Origin: Bacteroidota bacterium
GTDB lineage: Bacteria > Bacteroidota > Bacteroidia > Bacteroidales > Dysgonomonadaceae
NCBI GenBank assembly: GCA_023418255.1
Contig: JAEZZZ010000147.1
Location: forward strand, 1-24,202
Length of the DNA stretch: 24,202 bases
Direction: 5' to 3'
In this document: positions 1-5,722 of the stretch, piece after piece
Position numbering within the stretch: position 1 is the stretch's first letter
Layout: each line of letters starts with the position of its first letter
The notes under the pieces: generated by a model
What the model was told of the DNA's origin: nothing
The model's database searches: none
Seen by the model: the letters and a program-made list of their open reading frames with translations, nothing else
Position numbers and translations under genes: made by a program

Positions 1-114
1 CCGATAAGTCTTAGAACTTTTAAAATTGCACAGATGCGAGATTGTCCGTATAGGCAAGAGAAAAGAAAGCGAAAGAAGTATCGAAAAAAGTCAAATCATC
101 CTGAATTATTTTAA
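1..114 (+). CDS. C-terminal end of a gene cut by the window start
   Basis: Frame 1 is open from the first base to a TAA at 112-114 and gives 37 residues. The tail is strongly basic (many Lys and Arg between residues 19 and 31) and ends in NHPELF. No start is visible, so the gene begins upstream. I do not recognise the family; the basic tail would suit nucleic-acid contact, but that is inference. A 64-bp A-rich gap follows, containing a short inverted repeat (AAGGT/ACCTT, 134-147). The reading frame could be fortuitous because it is short. Confidence 0.4.
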   Translation, partial: PISLRTFKIAQMRDCPYRQEKRKRKKYRKKSNHPELF

Positions 115-178
115 AACAACAAAAAGAGTTTGAAAGGTTGACACCTTAACTAAAAAAAACAATTAAAAGATTAAAATT

Positions 179-520
179 ATGGGACTAGATGTATATTTGA
201 TTGACCCTACGGCTACATATAAAGAGGATGTAGGTTGTTTGTATGGTGGTGGAACAACTCATAACCTGGGGGAAATGGCAAGAGCAGTAGGTTTATATGA
301 GGTTCTGTGGCATCCTGAGAGAAAAGGATATAAAGTAGCAGGGCATATAATAAAACCTTTAGAGAAAGGATTGAAAAAATTAAAGGACAATCCAAAAGAA
401 ATGAGGAGATACGAATCACCTAACGGATGGGGAACATATCCCGATTTTGTGAAGTTTGTAGAAAGCTATTTAGAGGCTTGTAAAAAGTATCCTGAAGCAA
501 TATTAGAAGCGTCAACTTAA
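179..520 (+). CDS. conserved small phage protein, function unknown
   Basis: 113 residues, ATG start after an A-rich leader with no Shine-Dalgarno, as is usual in Bacteroidota. The pattern MGLDVYLIDPTATY near the start, THNLGEMA and LYEVLWHPE in the middle (residues 27-47), and NGWGTYPDFVKFVESYLEAC near the C terminus is one I associate with a small cytosolic protein widespread in phages of several phyla, always of unknown function. No membrane segment or signal peptide is seen. It is the first complete gene of a co-directional run that continues with the HNH gene 46 bp downstream. The family assignment is from memory of the motif pattern; the biochemical role is unknown. Confidence 0.75.
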   Translation: MGLDVYLIDPTATYKEDVGCLYGGGTTHNLGEMARAVGLYEVLWHPERKGYKVAGHIIKPLEKGLKKLKDNPKEMRRYESPNGWGTYPDFVKFVESYLEACKKYPEAILEAST

Positions 521-566
521 CCAAGGGTAAAGAGAACTTAAGTTTAGGAGTGAAAAATATCTTGGC

Positions 567-911
567 ATGAAACAGAAAGAAAGAGAAAAACTATATCAAA
601 AGTTCAGTGGTTGCTGTGCTTACTGTGGAGACAGGTTACAGAAAGGTTGGCACGCCGACCACATAGAACCGATGCGAAGGTATCGAGATGGAACTATTGA
701 AAACCCTGAAAATGACACTATGGATAATTTAAATCCGAGCTGTCCAAGTTGTAACAGATTGAAAAACTCATTTTCAATAGAAGAATTTAGGAACAATATC
801 CAAAACTATGTCAATTCTCTGAACAAATACAGTGTTCAGTACAAGGTTGCAAAAAAGTATGGATTAGTTGAAGAAACAAACAAGAAAGTAACATTTAGAT
901 TTGAAGAATAG
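567..911 (+). CDS. HNH endonuclease
   Basis: 114 residues. The HNH fold is visible: a first zinc knuckle C17-x2-C20, the catalytic strand with H29, D31 and H32, the Asn of the HNH helix at N56, and a second knuckle C59-x2-C62 followed by N63 and K66. Such proteins cut or nick DNA using a metal held by the His/Asn residues, with the four Cys binding a structural zinc. In phages small HNH proteins often assist terminase in DNA packaging, but this one is about 4.8 kb from the terminase genes and beside DNA-binding genes, so a role in replication or recombination is equally possible. It could also be a free-standing homing enzyme. All key residues are present, so an active enzyme is likely. Confidence 0.9.
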   Translation: MKQKEREKLYQKFSGCCAYCGDRLQKGWHADHIEPMRRYRDGTIENPENDTMDNLNPSCPSCNRLKNSFSIEEFRNNIQNYVNSLNKYSVQYKVAKKYGLVEETNKKVTFRFEE

Positions 912-932
912 CCAATTGTAAAATTAAGAAAA

Positions 933-1199
933 ATGATACCAACGCTCAAGGATTTTTCAAAAGTATTCGGGATGGATTTAAGTGAACGGTCAAGAAAGAC
1001 AGAGCATGTCTGGGCGAGGTTCGCTTGTTACTATTACCTTAGAAGAAAACACGGAATGACTTTCATACAAATAGGTGAGATGTTCGGATACAACCATGCT
1101 GCTGTGATTAATGGCGTAAGGCAGTTTGAAGAAAAATTATCCATAAATGATAAATTAGCTAAAAGCTTTTTAGAGAAAGTCCATGAGTTAGAATTATAA
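933..1199 (+). CDS. small DnaA domain IV-like DNA-binding protein (copy 1)
   Basis: 88 residues. The segment from about residue 20 to 66 follows the pattern of DnaA domain IV: a helix with V-x-A-R-x-x-x-x-Y-Y-L, then MTFIQIGEMFGYNHAAVINGV, which mirrors the DnaA signature (IG-x-x-FG-x-x-H-T-T-V-I). The AAA+ and other DnaA domains are absent, so it cannot be an initiator by itself; it may bind DNA at an origin or act as a regulator. It lies 21 bp after the HNH gene and 14 bp before a second protein of the same design. The domain call is from motif reading; the role in phage replication or control is inference. Confidence 0.7.
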   Translation: MIPTLKDFSKVFGMDLSERSRKTEHVWARFACYYYLRRKHGMTFIQIGEMFGYNHAAVINGVRQFEEKLSINDKLAKSFLEKVHELEL

Positions 1200-1213
1200 A
1201 ACCAAAAACAGCT

Positions 1214-1507
1214 ATGGAAAAAGAAATCTTAAACGCGATATGTAAAGCCTCAGGAATTCCTGAGCATGAAATTAAAAGCACTAAAAGAATGAGCGATGTG
1301 GCCAATGCAAGGGGTGTTTACTATGCCCTTTGTCGGCAATTCAATATCCCACCCTGCCGTGCGGCAAGATTGGTAAATCGAACGCATGGAGCTTTAATCT
1401 CAACAGCAAAAACATACCAACAATATATTGACACAGGGGATGTACGTGCTTGTTCTTTACAGGAAAAAGCCTTGAATCTGATAAACGGGATAAGCGAAAA
1501 AGGGTAG
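1214..1507 (+). CDS. small DnaA domain IV-like DNA-binding protein (copy 2)
   Basis: 97 residues. It repeats the plan of the preceding gene: a helix with DVANARGVYYALCRQF (about residues 28-43), then a helix-turn-helix with RAARLVNRTHGALISTAKTY (about 49-68). THGALIS lines up with NHAAVIN of copy 1 and with the H-T-T-V of DnaA domain IV. The first third (AICKASGIPEHEIKSTKR) also resembles the region preceding the DNA-binding helices in DnaA. The two genes look like diverged paralogues. The stop codon lies inside the 5' arm of a hairpin shared with the convergent XRE gene. DNA binding is inferred; the target is unknown. Confidence 0.65.
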   Translation: MEKEILNAICKASGIPEHEIKSTKRMSDVANARGVYYALCRQFNIPPCRAARLVNRTHGALISTAKTYQQYIDTGDVRACSLQEKALNLINGISEKG

Positions 1508-1528
1508 TTTGATAGCTATCCTTTTTTT
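1497..1528. terminator. bidirectional terminator between convergent genes
   Basis: GGGTAG (1502-1507) pairs with CTATCC (1516-1521) over an 8-nt loop, with one G-T wobble. An A run precedes and a T run (1522-1528) follows, so the hairpin can act on both strands. Both arms contain the stop codon of the neighbouring gene. Confidence 0.75.
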
Positions 1529-1815
1529 GTTTCTTCTTCGGAAATCTCTTCTAAGTATTGTTTTAATTCTCCCACAGAATCAAAACGTCTTAGCTCCCCC
1601 TCATGGCTGATAATCGCAAGAAACGAATCGGAGTCTTTCGGTGCAAACAGCTCGGATATATCCACATCAAGGGCATCGGCGATTTCTTCTATTTTCTTTA
1701 AAGATGGATTACCGGACAAACTTTGACTTATTGCTGATGGAGTTACGCTTAATCTATCTGCAAGCTCTTTAATGCTTATGCCTTTCTGATCACAAATTTC
1801 TTTTACTCTTAACAT
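1516..1815 (-). CDS. XRE-family helix-turn-helix repressor-like regulator (early cassette)
   Basis: 99 residues. An XRE/Cro-type five-helix DNA-binding domain fills residues 1-57: MLRVKEICDQKGISIKELADRL, recognition-helix region TPSAISQSLSG, then EEIADALDVDISELF. The C-terminal 40 residues form a short extension (FLAIISHEGELRRFDSVGELKQYLEEI) that recurs in both other XRE proteins of this window. It is divergent from the gene at 2000. Its probable -7 box on the minus strand is TATCTTTG (complement of 1840-1847), 25 bp before the ATG. The intergenic region holds a perfect palindrome and several half-sites, consistent with autoregulation and control of the divergent gene. It may be a lysogeny-type repressor, but no integrase is near to confirm this. 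Confidence 0.88.
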   Translation of the reverse strand: MLRVKEICDQKGISIKELADRLSVTPSAISQSLSGNPSLKKIEEIADALDVDISELFAPKDSDSFLAIISHEGELRRFDSVGELKQYLEEISEEETKKG

Positions 1816-1839
1816 ATATCTAAACCTTTATTTTTTCTA

Positions 1840-1847
1840 CAAAGATA
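1840..1847 (-). promoter_or_regulatory. -7 element for the XRE gene at 1516-1815
   Basis: CAAAGATA on the + strand reads TATCTTTG on the minus strand, a match to the Bacteroidota -7 box TAnnTTTG, 25 bp upstream of the start codon. No TTTG is found at the usual upstream distance, so the promoter may be weak or regulated. Confidence 0.45.
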
Positions 1848-1928
1848 CTATTATTTAGCTATACCTTATAATACGTGCGCATAAAAACAAGAAATATCTA
1901 AACTTTTAATTGTTTTTAACTATAAATA

Positions 1929-1960
1929 TTTGCTATATGTTTTAGATATATCTAATTTTG
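1929..1960 (+). promoter_or_regulatory. Bacteroidota-type promoter of the gene at 2000
   Basis: TTTG (1929-1932) and TAATTTTG (1953-1960) are separated by 20 bp, matching the -33/-7 form of Bacteroidota housekeeping promoters. The palindrome at 1942-1955 lies across the spacer and the first bases of the -7 box. Transcription would begin near 1967, which excludes a TTG start at 1958 for the downstream gene. Confidence 0.75.
1942..1955. promoter_or_regulatory. operator: perfect 14-bp palindrome in the promoter
   Basis: TTAGATATATCTAA is a perfect palindrome overlapping the promoter of the divergent + gene. Half-sites recur nearby: ATATCTAAAC at 1816-1825 and 1894-1903, TTTAGCTATA at 1854-1863 and TATAGCTAA at 1978-1986. 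A regulator bound here would block polymerase. The likely protein is the adjacent XRE regulator, by position only. Confidence 0.6.
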
Positions 1961-1999
1961 CACATAGAAAATAAAGATATAGCTAACATTTTAAATTTT

Positions 2000-2389
2000 A
2001 TGATTATGAAAACAACAATTGTGAATTACGAAAACGTATATGAGTTTGATGAGTTGATAGATTTCTTAAGAGATGAGTTAGATTTTGATTTGTATGAAGA
2101 TGGCAATAGTATAATTCAACTTTTTGAAGGCGACCCTGACTGCTTATTTATAGATAATAAAAAGATAATTTTTACAGAGTTTAATATTAATGAAAATCTA
2201 AAAGCAGTGATATATATAAATCTATATGATATAGATGATACGTTAATTGAAAACAAATTGCAACTCTTTTATTCAGATGAAGAAATAGATAAGTATTTTA
2301 AATTTAGTCTTACTGATAAAATACCTCTAAATGGCGTGGCATATAGGGGCGGGGCTGGTTACACATACAGTATTTACAACTTTGCATAA
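2000..2389 (+). CDS. acidic protein of unknown function, divergent from XRE gene
   Basis: 129 residues if started at ATG 2000 (a second ATG at 2006 gives MKTT). An upstream in-frame TTG at 1958 lies inside the -7 box and cannot be the start. The leader and first codons (TTTATGATTATGAAAAC) are nearly identical to those of the gene at 19904, although the two proteins differ beyond the first few residues. The protein is rich in Asp, Glu, Ile and Tyr, with no signal peptide, membrane segment or motif I can name; it ends with a Gly- and Tyr-rich stretch (GVAYRGGAGYTYSIYNFA). It would be produced when the XRE regulator leaves the operator. Function is unknown. Confidence 0.65.
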   Translation: MIMKTTIVNYENVYEFDELIDFLRDELDFDLYEDGNSIIQLFEGDPDCLFIDNKKIIFTEFNINENLKAVIYINLYDIDDTLIENKLQLFYSDEEIDKYFKFSLTDKIPLNGVAYRGGAGYTYSIYNFA

Positions 2390-2455
2390 AAAATATTTTA
2401 AAATTTACAATTACAAGATAGTAGAAAAGTACAACGAATTAAAAAATAAATAGCT

Positions 2456-2695
2456 ATGAAGTTTTCAGATAATATCATTAGAGAAAATTCAGACATCGTG
2501 TTTGTAATAAGAACAGATGCAGAGATGGAAGCAAGAGATGAGTATAACTCAAATCTTTGGGGCATTGAAAAATGTATAGGTAAAGATAAAGCAGGCAGAA
2601 AAGTGTGGCTTTTTTCAACACCCGCACGTGATGTTAAAATAGGTGAGAGCATCTATGATGAACAAGGCAAATTTGAAGCTTACAGAAGCGAATAA
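2456..2695 (+). CDS. small hypothetical protein
   Basis: 79 residues, ATG start, 66 bp after the preceding gene in an AT-rich gap with no clear promoter. The sequence is hydrophilic and mixed in charge (MKFSDNIIRENSDIVFVIRTD, later WLFSTPARDVKIGESIYDEQG). No motif, signal peptide or membrane segment is recognised. It is probably read with its + strand neighbours as part of an early or accessory run of small genes. It overlaps a minus-strand frame that has no support. Confidence 0.55.
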   Translation: MKFSDNIIRENSDIVFVIRTDAEMEARDEYNSNLWGIEKCIGKDKAGRKVWLFSTPARDVKIGESIYDEQGKFEAYRSE

Positions 2696-2736
2696 AATTA
2701 GAAGTTGCGCACGACACGAATAAAGTGTATAAAATT

Positions 2737-3054
2737 ATGGCACGAATAGCATTGACAAACAAAAGCGGCAAATGGTTTGACCGCGATAAAGCACAAATGT
2801 TTGAAGAAAAAAGAATCTATTTGCAAAGTGCAACAATAAGCAAGGCAACGAATGAACGATTTTATCACGAAGCATTGTATATCACAAAGACCGGTGTATT
2901 TATTCTAAACAAATGGTCTGATTATCAAAATTCAATCGAAACATACGAAGAAATCTCGAAAGAAAGAGCTGCGAGATGGTTTACAGCACAAAGTTTTCAA
3001 GATGAAGAAATACCTGACGTTTTGAAAAATGAAGTTAGAAATTATGAGATTTAA
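2737..3054 (+). CDS. small hypothetical protein
   Basis: 105 residues from ATG 2737 (MARIALTNKSGKWFDRDKA). An upstream GTG at 2725 would add four residues, but the ATG follows the A-rich AAAATT that precedes many starts here and is preferred. The protein is soluble, contains several Trp and Tyr and an alternation of charged and aromatic residues, for example FILNKWSDYQNSIETYEEIS. I see no known domain. It lies between two other unannotated small genes, as is typical of the moron-like early regions of Bacteroidota phages and conjugative elements. Confidence 0.6.
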   Translation: MARIALTNKSGKWFDRDKAQMFEEKRIYLQSATISKATNERFYHEALYITKTGVFILNKWSDYQNSIETYEEISKERAARWFTAQSFQDEEIPDVLKNEVRNYEI

Positions 3055-3070
3055 AAATAAATAAAGAATT

Positions 3071-3616
3071 ATGATTTACACAAACGAAACTCTTCACGCA
3101 AGTGAAGTTAAGCTCGAATTTGGTACTATCTATCAAATTCAGCAGGGTCAAAGAGGGCGCGGGCGCAAGCTCGTTGCTCTCACATGCAGCGAAAGCTGCA
3201 CACTCGAACAAGGGCTAAATCGCTCTTATTCAATTGGCTTAACAAAGTCTGGTAAGCCACGAGTTATTGAGCAGGCAGACAACAAGGTTTTCTTGTTGCT
3301 GCACAGTAATGGCGGTTATACACGCCGCCATGATGGTAGCATTTTAATAGATAAAAATGCGGTTGAAATATTGGCTGTAGGCAATGGCGCCGATGGCGAT
3401 GCCGGACGCATAGGCTCTTGGCAAGTAGCCTTACTCGAAGCCAAAGAGGACACTGTAATCTTAATCGATTACAGTGGGCATTATGGCAAAGAAAACGAGT
3501 ATATTTGTGTTCATCGTGGCGCGGTATATGCCGTACCTGTTTCGCAATTCGATGATTTTTGCGAACACATGGGTGCAGAAATCACTTTGCCAAATTTCGA
3601 AAAGGTGGGCGAATAG
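3071..3616 (+). CDS. hypothetical protein
   Basis: 181 residues, ATG start 16 bp after the previous stop. The middle contains QQGQRGRGRKLVALTC, a Gly-rich segment AVGNGADGDAGRIGSWQ (about residues 103-119), and otherwise beta-strand-like hydrophobic alternation. No membrane segment or signal peptide. The GC content looks higher than that of its immediate neighbours, and several short internal inverted repeats occur (for example GCAGCGAAAGCTGC near 3185), suggesting a different recent history. The family is not recognised. Confidence 0.6.
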   Translation: MIYTNETLHASEVKLEFGTIYQIQQGQRGRGRKLVALTCSESCTLEQGLNRSYSIGLTKSGKPRVIEQADNKVFLLLHSNGGYTRRHDGSILIDKNAVEILAVGNGADGDAGRIGSWQVALLEAKEDTVILIDYSGHYGKENEYICVHRGAVYAVPVSQFDDFCEHMGAEITLPNFEKVGE

Positions 3617-3677
3617 CCTGCCTTTTTCTCGTTAAAAACTTTACAACAAAAAATTATAATAAATCAAAGCGAATTAT

Positions 3678-3685
3678 TATATTTG
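3678..3685 (+). promoter_or_regulatory. -7 promoter element before the gene at 3711
   Basis: TATATTTG matches the -7 form TAnnTTTG and lies 25 bp before the ATG. At the expected -33 position the sequence is only TTAT, so this is a one-box call. Confidence 0.45.
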
Positions 3686-3710
3686 CGACATAATTAAAAA
3701 ACTGATATAT

Positions 3711-4157
3711 ATGTATATAGAAAAAGACGGCAAAAAACATGAAGCGTATAACTTAATAATGAAAAAAGAAAATGCGCTTGACATTATCAATGGGAAGAAG
3801 GTGCTTGAAATTCGAGCATATACCCCTTTCTATGCGAGTATGTTCACAGATGAAGAACAACTTGCCTTAAATGAAGAGTTAAGAGAACAAGGCAGAGATG
3901 AAGAGTGTGTAGAGCCTTTAAAAGGTATCGAGTACGTTCATTTTCATAATTACAACAATTCTTGGTCGTTAGATGTGAGAATCGACGACATCGGCATTTG
4001 CTCAATGGACGAAGAAGATTTGAGTTACTTAGCTGAAGATTTTGATTTTCACGATTACGACGAAGAATGGCAGCAATATGAACATTTGCCTTACGAAGAA
4101 AAACCTATGTTTTATTACCTTCATGTAGCTGAAATAATTAATAGAGAAAACATATAA
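3711..4157 (+). CDS. possible ASCH/PUA-like domain protein
   Basis: 148 residues. The segment NLIMKKENALDIINGKKVLEIRAY (about residues 14-37) resembles the start of ASCH domains, where a Lys-x-x-x-x-x-I-x-x-G-x-K-x-x-E-x-R pattern forms the RNA-binding cleft, and a later YVHFHNYNNSWSLDVRID fits the beta-barrel part. The middle and end are very acidic (EEDLSYLAEDFDFHDYDEEW). ASCH proteins bind RNA or modified nucleosides, and some small ones hydrolyse N4-acetylcytidine; whether this one does so cannot be judged. It has its own -7 box and is followed by a strong hairpin at 4186. The family call is tentative. Confidence 0.5.
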   Translation: MYIEKDGKKHEAYNLIMKKENALDIINGKKVLEIRAYTPFYASMFTDEEQLALNEELREQGRDEECVEPLKGIEYVHFHNYNNSWSLDVRIDDIGICSMDEEDLSYLAEDFDFHDYDEEWQQYEHLPYEEKPMFYYLHVAEIINRENI

Positions 4158-4177
4158 TCAAAGACAAAATAAAACAG

Positions 4178-4218
4178 AACCCAAAGGGTTATCGAAGCAA
4201 TTCGGTAGCCCTTTTTTT
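4178..4218 (+). terminator. terminator-like hairpin with competing upstream mini-hairpin
   Basis: An 11-bp stem (4186-4196 with 4201-4211, two G-U wobbles) carries a GCAA tetraloop and is followed by seven T (4212-4218). The 5' arm GGGTT can instead pair with AACCC at 4178-4182 across AAA. The T run ends 24 bp before the next ATG. Confidence 0.75.
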
Positions 4219-4242
4219 ATTAACCTTTTAAATTTTAATATT

Positions 4243-4389
4243 ATGCCTGAACCTTATGCAGTACATGTAGACCAAAAAACTGGTAAGAGGACTTATTACA
4301 AAAACAAAGCAGCTTACCTTGCGGGTAGAGCTACCAAGCAAAACTCCGCTAATAGACGCAGAAACAGAATACTTGGAAATGGTAAATAA
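4243..4389 (+). CDS. small basic protein
   Basis: 48 residues, start ATG after TTTTAATATT. It begins MPEPYAVHVDQKTGKRTYYK and ends in an Arg- and Asn-rich tail (ANRRRNRILGNGK); the net charge is strongly positive, which suits binding of nucleic acid. Its TAA shares the last base with the ATG of the next gene (TAATG), implying translational coupling with the PP-loop protein. It follows directly on the hairpin at 4186-4218. No family is recognised. The good coding texture, the coupling and the leader make it a real gene rather than a chance frame. Confidence 0.7.
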   Translation: MPEPYAVHVDQKTGKRTYYKNKAAYLAGRATKQNSANRRRNRILGNGK

Positions 4390-5072
4390 TGCTTAAAGCG
4401 AAAGAAGTAATAAGAGAAATAGCCGATGAGAAGAGGGTAATATTGTTTCATTCCGCAAGTGGAAAAGACAGTATTGCTCTCGCTCATATGCTTTCAGAAT
4501 TATTTGAAGAAGTATTATGCGTGTATATGTATATCGTGCCAAATTTGAACCATATAAACAGATATATAAATTACGCTATAAACAAGTACAGTAACTTGAA
4601 GTTTATACAAGTTCCGCACTTTGCTCTTTACTCATATCTCAAAACAGGTTATTTAGGTTGCCGTCAAAATGAAAAGCTTAAAAAATACACATTTGCCGAT
4701 ATAACCGACATGATAAGAGAGAAATATAACATAGAATGGGCTTGTTACGGATTTAAACAATCTGACAGCATGAATAGGAGACTAATGCTGCGCACCTATG
4801 AAATAAGCGCAATAAATAGGAAAACTAAAAAGGTGTATCCGTTAAGTGAATATAAAAACAAAGACGTTCTTGAATATATACAAAAAAACAATCTAATTGC
4901 ACCGGAAAGTTACGGGAATGCTCAAAGCTCCGGTACAAATATAACAGATATTAATTATCTTCTTTTCTTGAAAAAGAATTATCCCGATGATTTAAAAAGG
5001 GTAATAGAAATGTTTCCCCTTGTTGAACGCTTAATATTTGAATATAACTATGAAAAAGATAAAGCAGAGTGA
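4389..5072 (+). CDS. PP-loop ATPase, PAPS reductase-like (IbrA/DndC-like)
   Basis: 227 residues. The PP-loop SASGKDS at residues 22-28, after a hydrophobic strand VILFH, is the ATP-pyrophosphatase signature of PAPS reductases, sulphate adenylyltransferase small subunits and DndC-type proteins. A conserved-looking GCR follows at 89-91 and TDINYLLFLKKNYPDDLKRV near the C terminus. The redox motif of true PAPS reductases (ECGLH) is not seen, so assimilatory sulphate reduction is unlikely. It overlaps by 23 bp a ParB-like gene; the same pair of domains forms IbrA/IbrB of Enterobacteria and is common beside phage terminase genes. An activity on nucleic acid, such as thiolation, or a regulatory role is inferred, not shown. 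Confidence 0.82.
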   Translation: MLKAKEVIREIADEKRVILFHSASGKDSIALAHMLSELFEEVLCVYMYIVPNLNHINRYINYAINKYSNLKFIQVPHFALYSYLKTGYLGCRQNEKLKKYTFADITDMIREKYNIEWACYGFKQSDSMNRRLMLRTYEISAINRKTKKVYPLSEYKNKDVLEYIQKNNLIAPESYGNAQSSGTNITDINYLLFLKKNYPDDLKRVIEMFPLVERLIFEYNYEKDKAE

Positions 5073-5721
5073 AACAAGGATAATCAAAAGGTCGCAGATA
5101 AACCTTAATCCGTTTAATCCGAAAGCGCATTCAGAAGATGCAATAAAAAAACAGCTGAATAACTTTAAAAAATACGGTTATAACGGCGGTATCGTTTGGA
5201 ATGAGAGAACGGGCAATCTTATAGATGGTCATAGAAGAATATTAGCGCAAGACGCGCTATACAAATATGATGGCAAGAATGACTACGACGTAAAGGTGGA
5301 GGTGGTTAGTTATTCTGAAAAAGAAGAATTAGAGCAGCTGACCTACATGGCAATAGGAAACACAAAAGCGGATATAAACCTAATTGCTAAATATGCGCCA
5401 AAAATAGACTATGAAAATATAGGTATCCCCGATAATGAATTACAAGCCTTGAATGACTTACTGGGAGTAGATACCGAAATAGATGTCGGTGTCGAAATAT
5501 TAGATATAGGCTTTGAGCCTTATGAAGACAAAAAAGAAAAAGTAAAAGCGGCAAAAGAAGAAGTAAGGCAAAGAGCAGAAGAGAAAGTAAGAGATGAGAA
5601 CGCATACATAACATTGTCTTTCTCAACACATAGTGCAAAAGAGGCTTTCTGCAATTTGATGAACATAGATACAACTGCCAAATTTGCCAAAGGAGAAGAC
5701 ATCTTAAATCAAATAGAATAA
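5050..5721 (+). CDS. ParB/sulfiredoxin-like nuclease domain protein (IbrB-like)
   Basis: 223 residues from ATG 5050; an upstream TTG at 5038 would add four and is not preferred. The N-terminal domain has the ParB pattern: LNPFNPKAH (19-27), a helix to about residue 42, then GGIVWNERTGNLIDGHRR (46-63) with the D59-GHRR motif that binds nucleotide in this fold. The C-terminal half has a charged coiled stretch (about 154-182) and a final AYITLSFSTHSAKEAF block. Translation overlaps the PP-loop gene, so the two are probably made together. In characterised relatives the domain binds or cleaves DNA or hydrolyses CTP; which applies here is unknown. Two bases separate it from small terminase. Confidence 0.82.
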   Translation: MKKIKQSETRIIKRSQINLNPFNPKAHSEDAIKKQLNNFKKYGYNGGIVWNERTGNLIDGHRRILAQDALYKYDGKNDYDVKVEVVSYSEKEELEQLTYMAIGNTKADINLIAKYAPKIDYENIGIPDNELQALNDLLGVDTEIDVGVEILDIGFEPYEDKKEKVKAAKEEVRQRAEEKVRDENAYITLSFSTHSAKEAFCNLMNIDTTAKFAKGEDILNQIE

Positions 5722-5722
5722 T

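Noticed and set aside
1958..1999. TTG start that would extend the gene at 2000
   Set aside because: The TTG overlaps the -7 box and lies before the likely transcription start; the ATG at 2000 has the leader shared with the gene at 19904.
4389..5721. A full Dnd phosphorothioation or BREX-type system
   Set aside because: Only a PP-loop protein and a ParB-like protein are present; DndA, DndD, DndE or other partners are not seen in the window.
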